From Actinomycetota bacterium (GTDB lineage Bacteria > Actinomycetota > Aquicultoria > UBA3085 > Oleimmundimicrobiaceae): a stretch of DNA of 64,000 bases. Below, in pieces: positions 45,669 to 53,363 of this stretch; positions within the stretch are counted from its first letter, which is position 1; each line of letters begins with the position of its first letter. Where the stretch lies: positions 1-64,000 of the forward strand of contig JASEGU010000003.1 in assembly GCA_030017835.1 (NCBI GenBank), in the 5' to 3' direction. The position numbers and the translations under genes were made by a program. Under the pieces are notes generated by a model. That model did no database searches. It had not been told where the DNA came from and saw only the letters and a program-made list of their open reading frames with translations.

Positions 45669-46895
45669 TTATTTATCCCTTACAAGCCTGGCAAATCTCC
45701 GCTTGCCAACCCTTATAATCTCTCCGCCCTCGACGGTTATTTCGGCATCAGTCGATGATATCACCTTATCGCCCAGACTCACTCCGCCCTGCTCTATCAG
45801 TCTCCTCGCCTCGCCGTTGGTCTTGGCAAAGCCCAAGTGGGTGATGAGTTTGACTATCCATATCTTGCCATCTGAGAAAAGGCCTTTGTCGATTATTATC
45901 TCATCTATCTCGGATGGTAAATCGCCAAGTTTGAAGATGGCGTCAAATTCGGCCTCAGCCGCCTCGCCCGCCTCTCTGCCATGATAGATCTGGACAACAT
46001 TTGAGGCGAGACGCCTCTTGGCTTCGGCCGGATGGACGGTCTCGTCTTTGAGGCCCTTTTCTATCCTATCTATCTCTTCGACTGAAAAGGTCGAGGCCAG
46101 TCTGAAGTATTTGATCATTATGCTGTCTGGCACCGACATTACCTTGCCGAACATATCGTTTGGGGGGTCGGTCAGACCGATCTGGTTGCCCAGGCTCTTG
46201 CTCATCTTCTGGACGCCGTCCGTCCCCTCCAAGATGGGAAGAGTCAAGACGACCTGAGCCTCTTGATGGTATAACTTCTGCAGATCACGACCGGCCAGCA
46301 TGTTGAAGGTCTGGTCGGTCCCGCCTATCTCTATATCTGATTTGAGCATAACCGAATCGTAACCCTGCATGACAGGATAGAGGAACTCATGTAGTCCGAT
46401 GGGTGAATTCTCGCGATAACGCTTGGCAAAGTCATCCCTCTCCAAAAGGCGAGCTACGGTAAATTTTGAAGTTAATTTGACCACATCCGAGAAGTTCATC
46501 TCGTTGAACCAGCGACCGTTGTAATCTACGACTGTCTCGGTCTCATCCAATATTTTGAAGGCCTGACTGGTATAGGTGATGGCATTCTCTCTCACCTCAT
46601 CCGCACTGAGTTGGGGGCGGGTAACCGATTTAAGAGAAGGATCCCCTATTTGGGCTGTAAAGTCCCCGATAAGAAGGATTATCTTATGACCCAAGTCCTG
46701 AAGCTCGCGAAGCTTTCGAAGTGGAACCGCGTGGCCCAGATGAAGATCGGGCGAGGTGGGATCGACTCCGTACTTCACCGTCAAGGGCTGATCCTTATCG
46801 ATGGCCCTTTTCAGTTTGGCCCTGAGATCTTCTAAGGGCAGGACCTCTTCGAGTCCATTCAATATGATTTCAAGCTGCTTTTCGAGACTTAGCAT
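45669..46895 (-). CDS. tyrS: Tyrosyl-tRNA synthetase
   Basis: TyrRS charges tRNA-Tyr. The 408-residue form has HLGH in DPTSPDLHLGHAVPLRKL, the KMSKS loop in DGVQKMSKSLGNQIGL and a C-terminal S4 RNA-binding domain (about 340-405, AKTNGEARRLIEQGGVSLGD). The HLGH/KMSKS pattern with GDFTAQIGDP fits the TyrZ-type bacterial group. The ATG follows AAGGAAAG. It is divergent from PBP1 across a 128 bp region. Confidence 0.95.
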   Translation of the reverse strand: MLSLEKQLEIILNGLEEVLPLEDLRAKLKRAIDKDQPLTVKYGVDPTSPDLHLGHAVPLRKLRELQDLGHKIILLIGDFTAQIGDPSLKSVTRPQLSADEVRENAITYTSQAFKILDETETVVDYNGRWFNEMNFSDVVKLTSKFTVARLLERDDFAKRYRENSPIGLHEFLYPVMQGYDSVMLKSDIEIGGTDQTFNMLAGRDLQKLYHQEAQVVLTLPILEGTDGVQKMSKSLGNQIGLTDPPNDMFGKVMSVPDSIMIKYFRLASTFSVEEIDRIEKGLKDETVHPAEAKRRLASNVVQIYHGREAGEAAEAEFDAIFKLGDLPSEIDEIIIDKGLFSDGKIWIVKLITHLGFAKTNGEARRLIEQGGVSLGDKVISSTDAEITVEGGEIIRVGKRRFARLVRDK

Positions 46896-46925
46896 CGGCT
46901 CTTTCCTTCGCTTAGAATGGAAAAA

Positions 46926-46955
46926 ATCTTACCATAGTCGTCTTTGGCCTGTCCA
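46926..46955 (-). promoter_or_regulatory. Putative tyrS promoter
   Basis: An extended -10, TGGTAAGAT (TAAGAT 46926-46931), and TGGACA (46950-46955) are 18 bp apart. The leader to the tyrS ATG is about 25 nt, too short for a T-box. Confidence 0.4.
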
Positions 46956-46963
46956 ACTTGAAA

Positions 46964-46983
46964 AACCTTAAATCCTTAAGGTT
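46964..46983. promoter_or_regulatory. Inverted repeat between tyrS and PBP1, possible operator
   Basis: AACCTTAA-atcc-TTAAGGTT is a perfect 8-bp inverted repeat with 4-nt centre. It lies where the -35 element of the PBP1 promoter would be and just upstream of the tyrS -35. This suits a dimeric regulator acting on one or both divergent genes. Confidence 0.5.
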
Positions 46984-46996
46984 ATTTGATGGATTG

Positions 46997-47005
46997 TGAT
47001 ATAAT
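46997..47005 (+). promoter_or_regulatory. Extended -10 promoter of the class A PBP gene
   Basis: TGATATAAT has the consensus TATAAT (47000-47005) with an upstream TGn. No good -35 is present; the inverted repeat at 46964-46983 occupies that place. Transcription would start near 47012, only about 12 nt before the GTG at 47024, or 27 nt before the ATG at 47039. Confidence 0.65.
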
Positions 47006-47023
47006 TTCAACATAAAAAAGAGC

Positions 47024-49246
47024 GTGCTAAAGAGGGATATGTATCAGGCAAAGCGGGTTAGTAAGACCGATTCCAAAAAAAGAGGAACCCTTCGCATAAA
47101 GAAGTTCTTCTTCATAGCGTTTCTGGCCTTTCTCGCCCTCTTTTCGATGGGGGTCGGCGTCCTCTTCGGCCTTGCACAAGAACTACCCCGCCTTGAAGCG
47201 CAGACGCAGAAGGCAACCGCCCAGACTTCGAAACTCTATGACGTAAACGGCAAGGTGATTGCCGGTCTTCATGCCGAACAGAATCGCGTTCTTATCCCCT
47301 TGGATGATATGCCAGATGACATCAAGAATGCGGTTATCGCCATTGAAGATGAACGGTTCTACAAGCATATCGGGTTCGACCCCATAAGGATAATCGGGGC
47401 GCTGCTCGCGGACGTCAAGGCGGGAGGCCGTCCCGTTCAGGGAGCAAGCACCATAACCCAGCAATACGCTAAGAACATGTTCCTGACGGCCGACAAGACC
47501 ATAGAGCGCAAGCTGAAAGAGCTCCTCTTGGCTTATCAACTCGAGAGGCGATATAACAAGGATAAGATCTTAGAGAAGTACCTAAATACCATCTATTTCG
47601 GCGCCGGCTGCTATGGCATTGAGACCGCTTCGGAGGCCTTCTTCGGCAAGCCGGCCAGTCAGATGAGTCTGGCCGAATCGGCCCTCTTGGCCGGCGTCAT
47701 CAAGGCACCCAACACCTACTCCCCTTACAAGGATTCCAAGAGAGCTAAAGAGAGGCGCGACCTTGTCCTGACTCAAATGAGAAAGCTCGGATTCATCACC
47801 AAGAAAGAAGAGGCGGCTGCCAAGGCTACCCCGATCAAGGTATATGAGCTCAAGATGGGGAGCAGCAAGGCCCCCTATTTTGTCGAATATGTAAAGCAGA
47901 GCCTCTTAGACGAGCTCGGAGAGAACGCGGTCTTTAAAGGTGGGCTCGAAATCTATACCACCTTGGATCTGGACATGCAGACCTATGCCGAGGAAGCTAT
48001 CTTGACCGCCCTAAATAAAGAGGGGGACCCGAGCGCCGCTTTGGTGGCCATAGAGCCTAAGACCGGCTACATAAAAGCACTTGTTGGTGGGAAGGATTTC
48101 AGCACTCAGAAATATAACCTGGCCATCCAGGGAATCAGACAACCCGGTTCATCATTTAAGACCTTCGTCCTTACGGCCGCCATCGATAAGGGCTGTTCGC
48201 CGAGTAGGATATATGAATCCGGTCCGATAACTTTTCAGATGCCCGGTCAGGACTGGAATGTAACCAACTATGACGGTGGCTCAAAGGGGCCCATAACCAT
48301 TAGGCAGGCGACAATCCTCTCGGTCAACGGGGTCTATGCCAGACTGATAATGGACGTCGGCCCCGAAAACGTTGTCAAGATGGCTAAAGAGATGGGGATA
48401 AAGACCGACCTTAAGCCCTACCCCTCGATAGCCTTAGGAGCACAGAACGTCAGTCCGCTCGAGATGGCTTCGGCCTACGCCACCCTGGCCAATGAGGGAG
48501 TCCGTTGTGAGCCGATCGCGATACTTAAGGTTCTGGACTCGGGGGGTAAGGTCTTAAAGTATAATAGCATCAAACAGAAGGATGCCGTCAATCCGGCCAC
48601 CGCTTACCTGGTAACCAACATCTTGCAGGACGTTATAAGAGCAGGCACCGGGAGACGGGCAAGCATCGGCCGGCCGGCTGCCGGCAAGACCGGAACCGCT
48701 CAGAGATATCAGGATGCTTGGTTTGTCGGCTACACGCCAGATCTTGCAGCGGCGGTCTGGGTTGGACATCCCGAAGGTTCGATACCGATGAGAAACGTTC
48801 ATGGCATCAGGGTAACCGGCGGTTCATTCCCGGCTCAAATATGGGGCAAATTCATGTCTAATTCTCTGGCCGATACCCCAAAGACGGCTTTCGCCGGCCC
48901 CAAGGGTGGGGTTACAAGCGCAACCATCTGCCCCGAAAGCGGCTTTCTTCCAAATGAATTTTGCCCGAATCCAACCAGTGGAAGCTTCGTCAAGGGAACG
49001 GTGCCGACCAAAAGATGTAAGCTCCATGTGGGCCTGGTCCTCTCCGATGTTGCTGGTATGCGGGAAGAGGTGGCTGTAAGCCTCTTGACCGAAGAGAAGT
49101 TTCTGGTCAAGAGAAGCGAAGAGTATAGTGAAGGTGTCGAAAAGGGAAGGGTCATCAGTCAAAGCCCCGCCGCCGGCACCACGCTTAAGGAAGGATCCGA
49201 GGTCAAGATAGTCGTCAGCCTCGGACCCGAAGAAGAGTCCGGTTAA
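47024..49246 (+). CDS. Class A penicillin-binding protein with PASTA domain (PBP1 type)
   Basis: This bifunctional enzyme polymerises glycan strands and cross-links peptides. The 740-residue protein has an N-terminal membrane helix (about 27-50). The GT51 domain (about 75-250) contains IEDERFYKHIGFDP, QGASTITQQYAKN and the RKLKELLLAYQLE motif. The transpeptidase domain has SSFK (SxxK) in PGSSFKTFVL, SVN and KTGTAQ. The last 60-70 residues form a PASTA domain (VISQSPAAGTTLKEGSEVKI). The start is GTG 47024, or ATG 47039 after AAAGAGGG. It is one of few plus-strand genes and converges on the NIF3-like gene 15 bp later. Confidence 0.93.
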   Translation: MLKRDMYQAKRVSKTDSKKRGTLRIKKFFFIAFLAFLALFSMGVGVLFGLAQELPRLEAQTQKATAQTSKLYDVNGKVIAGLHAEQNRVLIPLDDMPDDIKNAVIAIEDERFYKHIGFDPIRIIGALLADVKAGGRPVQGASTITQQYAKNMFLTADKTIERKLKELLLAYQLERRYNKDKILEKYLNTIYFGAGCYGIETASEAFFGKPASQMSLAESALLAGVIKAPNTYSPYKDSKRAKERRDLVLTQMRKLGFITKKEEAAAKATPIKVYELKMGSSKAPYFVEYVKQSLLDELGENAVFKGGLEIYTTLDLDMQTYAEEAILTALNKEGDPSAALVAIEPKTGYIKALVGGKDFSTQKYNLAIQGIRQPGSSFKTFVLTAAIDKGCSPSRIYESGPITFQMPGQDWNVTNYDGGSKGPITIRQATILSVNGVYARLIMDVGPENVVKMAKEMGIKTDLKPYPSIALGAQNVSPLEMASAYATLANEGVRCEPIAILKVLDSGGKVLKYNSIKQKDAVNPATAYLVTNILQDVIRAGTGRRASIGRPAAGKTGTAQRYQDAWFVGYTPDLAAAVWVGHPEGSIPMRNVHGIRVTGGSFPAQIWGKFMSNSLADTPKTAFAGPKGGVTSATICPESGFLPNEFCPNPTSGSFVKGTVPTKRCKLHVGLVLSDVAGMREEVAVSLLTEEKFLVKRSEEYSEGVEKGRVISQSPAAGTTLKEGSEVKIVVSLGPEEESG

Positions 49247-49261
49247 GGATACATTTAAGGC

Positions 49262-50227
49262 TTACTTCCTCTTGACCCTAACCAGTCCAGAGCAGGCAAG
49301 AACCTCGACTCCCCTCTTCTCTATCTCATCCAATATCAGATTTAAACCCAGATTGTCGCTGGCTATATGGCCGGCTATAACCACGTTTACGTGATGCTTC
49401 TCGGCCTTCTTCTTGAGTTTATCGCTCATGTGCATTCCGACCACCGTGCCCACTCCAGCGTCGGCCAATTTCTCATAGATATCCTCGGGCCCCTCTGTCC
49501 CTCCCGTCATATCTACCACTACCCGTCCGGCCCTCTTATCGCCGTCTCCAATCAGGATGGTCGGCCCAGCTCCCATCCGGGCCGCCTCTTTATACTCATC
49601 TATATTCTTTAAGAAATCGACAACATCCTTGACCGTGTATGGCTTGGCCTCGTCGAGTCCCTTTTGAAGATAGGCGGTTACCATATTGTCGGAAGGTGTG
49701 TGGATGTTCATGAAAGGGATGCCAAGAAGCTTTGCCGCATCGATGGCCCGGTTGTGGTTGACCGGCATGAGTGAGCGTGCTACCTCTTTCATCCTCTTGT
49801 CGATCAGAAAATCGGCCACATTTATCGGCACGCCTTCCCGGTGCCAGATGTCGGCCTGCATCTTCATGACCTCTGAGAGACCGGCAAGGGCGCGCCCCTC
49901 CGGATGGTGGGCCAGAAGAAGATCTATTCCTTCGCCCTTTTCGTTGAGACGATCGGTCAGAACCACTTCGCCTACCTCGATGTCGATACCACAAATTAGC
50001 TTTTTTACCTCGGCCTGAGCGTCTCCAAAGAGTATCCTGGTGTCGGAGTAGGGGTTGGTCAGGCTCTCTTGGTCAAAGATAGCCCTTTCGCCCTCCTCCA
50101 TCTTCTTAAAATTCTTTTTGGCTTTGGACAAAAGCCGGTCTATCTCATCTTTACCTCTGGGGTCAGCCTCCATCCCCATCTTTAAGGCCAGATCGTATAT
50201 CTCCTTTATCTTCACCTCTTCCTCCAT
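49262..50227 (-). CDS. NIF3-like (NGG1p-interacting factor 3) family protein
   Basis: The 321-residue protein looks like a NIF3-type metal-binding fold: LLLAHHPEGRALAGLSEVM (the HH pair), MPVNHNRAIDAAKLLGIPFM, and a C-terminal VVIAGHIASDNLGLNLIL. The function of the family is not settled; related proteins act in GTP cyclohydrolase-like or folate contexts. It lies alone, convergent with PBP1 and divergent from the copper ATPase gene. Confidence 0.75.
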   Translation of the reverse strand: MEEEVKIKEIYDLALKMGMEADPRGKDEIDRLLSKAKKNFKKMEEGERAIFDQESLTNPYSDTRILFGDAQAEVKKLICGIDIEVGEVVLTDRLNEKGEGIDLLLAHHPEGRALAGLSEVMKMQADIWHREGVPINVADFLIDKRMKEVARSLMPVNHNRAIDAAKLLGIPFMNIHTPSDNMVTAYLQKGLDEAKPYTVKDVVDFLKNIDEYKEAARMGAGPTILIGDGDKRAGRVVVDMTGGTEGPEDIYEKLADAGVGTVVGMHMSDKLKKKAEKHHVNVVIAGHIASDNLGLNLILDEIEKRGVEVLACSGLVRVKRK

Positions 50228-50248
50228 ATCTACATTCTCTTGATTAAC

Positions 50249-50276
50249 TTGGACTTGTTTGAAATATTAATATAAT
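50249..50276 (+). promoter_or_regulatory. Putative promoter of the copper ATPase gene
   Basis: TTGGAC (50249-50254) and a consensus TATAAT (50271-50276) are 16 bp apart. The start point near 50283 leaves about 100 nt of leader before the ATG at 50387. No CopY or CsoR operator is evident. Confidence 0.5.
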
Positions 50277-50386
50277 CATACTTATGACGAGCCTTAAGTC
50301 AAGATAAGCCAGGCTTGGCTTTCGGCCGGTTTGATGAGGCCGGGCTCTTGATATATTGTGGAGTAAGCAGATTGAGGGGGTTTTTG

Positions 50387-52426
50387 ATGGATGAGTCCCA
50401 TGAACACTCTGAGATAAGTCATAACGCCCATGTCGATCGGGCCCATAAAAGCGATGTTGACCATTCTTCCCACAAGGGGCACGGGGCTAACCACCGGGGC
50501 AACATGACCAAAGATCTCAAAAATAGATTCTGGGTATCCGCCCTTCTTACCATTCCCATACTACTATTATCCCCCTTAATTCAGAATCTATTCGGTTTTA
50601 GTCTTGTTATAGCCGGAAGTGATCTAATCCTTTTTATCTCCTCCAGCGCTATCTTCTTTTGTGGCGGCTTCCCTTTTTTGACTGGATCTGTCGAAGAATT
50701 GAGGCGAAAAGACCCCGCCATGATGACCCTAATCGCTTTGGCAATATCGATTTCGTACATCTACAGCTTGGCCGTGCTCTTGGGTTTTGAGAGTGAGCCC
50801 TTCTTCTTCGAGCTTGCCACCTTGATTGATATCATGTTGATAGGCCATTATCTTGAGATGAAGTCGATCATCTCAGCCGGAAAAGCCCTTGAGGGACTGG
50901 CCAGGCTGCTTCCAGATACGGCCCATCTGATTAAAGGTGGCAAGATGACCGATATCAGAACCAACGACTTAAAGCCCGGTGACCGCATTCTGATCAAGGC
51001 TGGCGAAAGGATCCCCGTCGACGGCCTCGTCCTTGAAGGCGCAAGTTACGTCGATGAATCGATGCTAACCGGCGAATCGCTCCCCGTAAAAAAGGAGGCC
51101 GGCAATAAGGTCGTGGCCGGATCGCTTAATGGAGATGGGGTGATGGAGGTCAACTTGGAAAAGAGCGGAGAAGGTACCTATCTAAACAAGGTTATGGAGC
51201 TCGTAAGGGAGGCTCAGGCCAGCAAATCGAGAACCCGCCGCCTAGCCGACCGGGCTGCTAGATTGCTGACTTTTATAGCCATCATTTCGGGCTCTTCCAC
51301 GTTCATCTTCTGGTATTTGAATGGACGAAGCCTGAGTTTTGCCGTCGAGAGAATGGCCGCCGTCATGGTCATAGCCTGCCCACACGCCCTAGGTCTTGCC
51401 ATACCGCTCGTAAGCTCAATCTCCGGGGGATTGTTGGCAAAAAAAGGTCTGATTATAAAAGATAAAGCCGCCTTCGAGGAGGCCAGAGGGGTAACCGCTG
51501 TCCTCTTCGATAAGACCGGCACCCTGACCGAAGGCACGTTTGAAGTGATCTCGGTGAATATTATCGACGATTCATTCGATGAGACGGCTTTAATCGGTCT
51601 GGCCGCCGCGCTCGAGGAGAAGTCGGAGCACCCCATCGCCAAGGCCATCTTAAAGAGGGCATTGGCCTTAAGCGTCAGACCGAGCGCGGCGGCCGATGCT
51701 CAGGTCATAAAAGGGGTCGGGATCAAGGGGTTAGTTGACGGCCGAGAGGTTATGCTGACAAGCAAGAGATATGCTAAGGAGCACAACCTAACCTTAGCCA
51801 ACGCTGAGGATGAGGGGGCCGAAACTCTCGTCTATGTGATCGTCTCCGGACGCCCGGCTGGCGTAATAAGCCTGGCTGACCGGATTAGGACTGAGTCCTA
51901 CCGGGCCATCGAGAGCCTTAAGGCTGCCGGAATAAAATCTTTTATGCTGACAGGGGATAACGAGAGGGTTGCTAAAGCAGTCTCGGCTGAGCTGGCCTTA
52001 AACGGTTATTTTGCTGAAGTGCTCCCTCACGAAAAGCGAGATAAGGTGATTGAGCTTCAGGCTCAGGGAGAGATAGTAGCCATGACAGGAGATGGAATAA
52101 ATGACGCACCGGCCCTTTCAACGGCGAATGTGGGGATAGCTATAGGTTCGGGAACCGAGATTGTGGCCTTGGCAGCCGACATAATCCTGGTCAAAAGCAG
52201 GCCGAGCGATGTTCCCCTCCTCATCTCGTTCTCAAAGAAGACTTTCGGTAAGATGATCGAGAATCTGGTCTGGGCAACCGGTTATAATGTGATCGCCATA
52301 CCGCTTGCAGCCGGCCTTCTGATCGGCAAGGGCATCCTTCTCGCGCCTGCGACCGGCGCCGCCCTCATGTCTCTCTCGACGATCATAGTCGCCGTAAATG
52401 CGCGCCGGCTTAGTGTGGAAAGATGA
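50387..52426 (+). CDS. CopB-type P1B copper/silver-exporting ATPase
   Basis: This pump uses ATP to export Cu or Ag. The 679-residue protein begins with a His-rich cytosolic tail (residues 1-40, about nine His), with no HMA domain. The membrane CPH motif VIACPHALGLAIP is the mark of the P1B-3 (CopB) group. Other catalytic motifs are LTGESLPVKK, DKTGTLTEG, SEHPIAKAI and TGDGINDAPAL. ATG 50387 follows GAGGGGG by 6 nt. The longer open frame from 50315 lacks a ribosome site. Its 3' end overlaps a convergent small membrane gene by 17 bp. Confidence 0.92.
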   Translation: MDESHEHSEISHNAHVDRAHKSDVDHSSHKGHGANHRGNMTKDLKNRFWVSALLTIPILLLSPLIQNLFGFSLVIAGSDLILFISSSAIFFCGGFPFLTGSVEELRRKDPAMMTLIALAISISYIYSLAVLLGFESEPFFFELATLIDIMLIGHYLEMKSIISAGKALEGLARLLPDTAHLIKGGKMTDIRTNDLKPGDRILIKAGERIPVDGLVLEGASYVDESMLTGESLPVKKEAGNKVVAGSLNGDGVMEVNLEKSGEGTYLNKVMELVREAQASKSRTRRLADRAARLLTFIAIISGSSTFIFWYLNGRSLSFAVERMAAVMVIACPHALGLAIPLVSSISGGLLAKKGLIIKDKAAFEEARGVTAVLFDKTGTLTEGTFEVISVNIIDDSFDETALIGLAAALEEKSEHPIAKAILKRALALSVRPSAAADAQVIKGVGIKGLVDGREVMLTSKRYAKEHNLTLANAEDEGAETLVYVIVSGRPAGVISLADRIRTESYRAIESLKAAGIKSFMLTGDNERVAKAVSAELALNGYFAEVLPHEKRDKVIELQAQGEIVAMTGDGINDAPALSTANVGIAIGSGTEIVALAADIILVKSRPSDVPLLISFSKKTFGKMIENLVWATGYNVIAIPLAAGLLIGKGILLAPATGAALMSLSTIIVAVNARRLSVER

Positions 52427-52706
52427 TTTCGCCCAAGAGAAAGATGAGCACAAAGAGTCCTATTCCCGTCGAGATGACGACCAAAACCGCCCTCTCCCCC
52501 TTGTAGATCATCGAGAAAGTCCCCGCAAAGAAAGCAACGAGACCGAAGAGGGCCGCAAACAAAAATGGTATCGTAAGATAGAGGTTGTCGAAAAACCCCG
52601 CTCCTCCCCGCTCTCCCATCGAGACCATCGAGAATAATACGACCATGCTGAGCAGAAAGAAGAGGATTGATATGATAGATATCCTTCCAGGGCGCGTCTT
52701 GGGCAT
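52410..52706 (-). CDS. Small three-helix membrane protein of unknown function
   Basis: I do not recognise a family. The 98-residue product has three predicted membrane helices (about 11-31, 44-64, 72-93) separated by SMGERGGAGFFDN and YKGERA, and a basic N-terminus, MPKTRPGR. AAGAAGGGA precedes the ATG at suitable spacing, which supports translation. It lies 60 bp downstream of aag and its end overlaps the end of the copper ATPase gene on the other strand. Confidence 0.65.
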   Translation of the reverse strand: MPKTRPGRISIISILFFLLSMVVLFSMVSMGERGGAGFFDNLYLTIPFLFAALFGLVAFFAGTFSMIYKGERAVLVVISTGIGLFVLIFLLGEIIFPH

Positions 52707-52766
52707 AAAAATCCCTTCTTTAAGATCAAGAACGATTCAATTGTAACACATGGCTTGCGATTTATG

Positions 52767-53342
52767 TCACTTCTTCGAAACGTGAGAACTGGCCTTTATA
52801 TAGAACCTTAAGAGGGACTCCTTGCCATCTGAAATGCCGATCCTTGTCGTGGAGACCATCTCCCCCACCTTAAGACCTTCCTCCACGATAAAGAGGTCCT
52901 CGCCCGTCAGAGAGAAACCGTTTAGCTCAAGACCTATCCCCATGGCCTGGGTCAGTCTGGCCGGCCCGCTCGCGATATCTGTCTTCTTTACATGGCCCCT
53001 GCGCTTAAGCATAATATCTACCCCCTCAAGGGGCTCAAGCGCCCTGACGAGGACGGCTCCAGCCACCCCATCTTTTTCGGTTACCACATTGAAGAGGTTG
53101 TGCATCCCATAGCTGAAGTAGACATAGGCAAATCCGGATGGACCAAACATTATACTGCTCCTTGGCGTACTTCCTCGATGAGCGTGGCTTGCCGGGTCGC
53201 CTGGGCCCAGGTAGGCTTCTGTCTCAACGATCATCCCGGAGGTTCTGCCGTATGTATCGACTCTGACCAGGACTTTGCCGAGAAGATCCCTTGCCACCAT
53301 TGCGGTCGGCCGCTCATAGAAGTCTTTCTCAAGACGCTTCAC
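52767..53342 (-). CDS. DNA-3-methyladenine glycosylase (AAG/MPG family)
   Basis: This base-excision repair enzyme removes alkylated purines. The 191-residue protein has RDLLGKVLVR, the catalytic VETEAYLGPGDPASHAHRG (base-excision Glu), AYVYFSYGMHNLFNVVTE and LVRALEPLEG, all typical of the eukaryote-like AAG fold. The start is GTG 53342 with GGGGAT about 10 nt upstream. It follows polX, and the two together make a small repair unit at the end of the arginine operon. Confidence 0.93.
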   Translation of the reverse strand: MKRLEKDFYERPTAMVARDLLGKVLVRVDTYGRTSGMIVETEAYLGPGDPASHAHRGSTPRSSIMFGPSGFAYVYFSYGMHNLFNVVTEKDGVAGAVLVRALEPLEGVDIMLKRRGHVKKTDIASGPARLTQAMGIGLELNGFSLTGEDLFIVEEGLKVGEMVSTTRIGISDGKESLLRFYIKASSHVSKK

Positions 53343-53363
53343 TCGGTTTTTATCCCCTTTACG

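Noticed and set aside
45428-47023. T-box leaders before valS and tyrS
   Set aside because: The leaders are far too short, and the conserved T-box bulge sequence is absent. The same holds for leuS.
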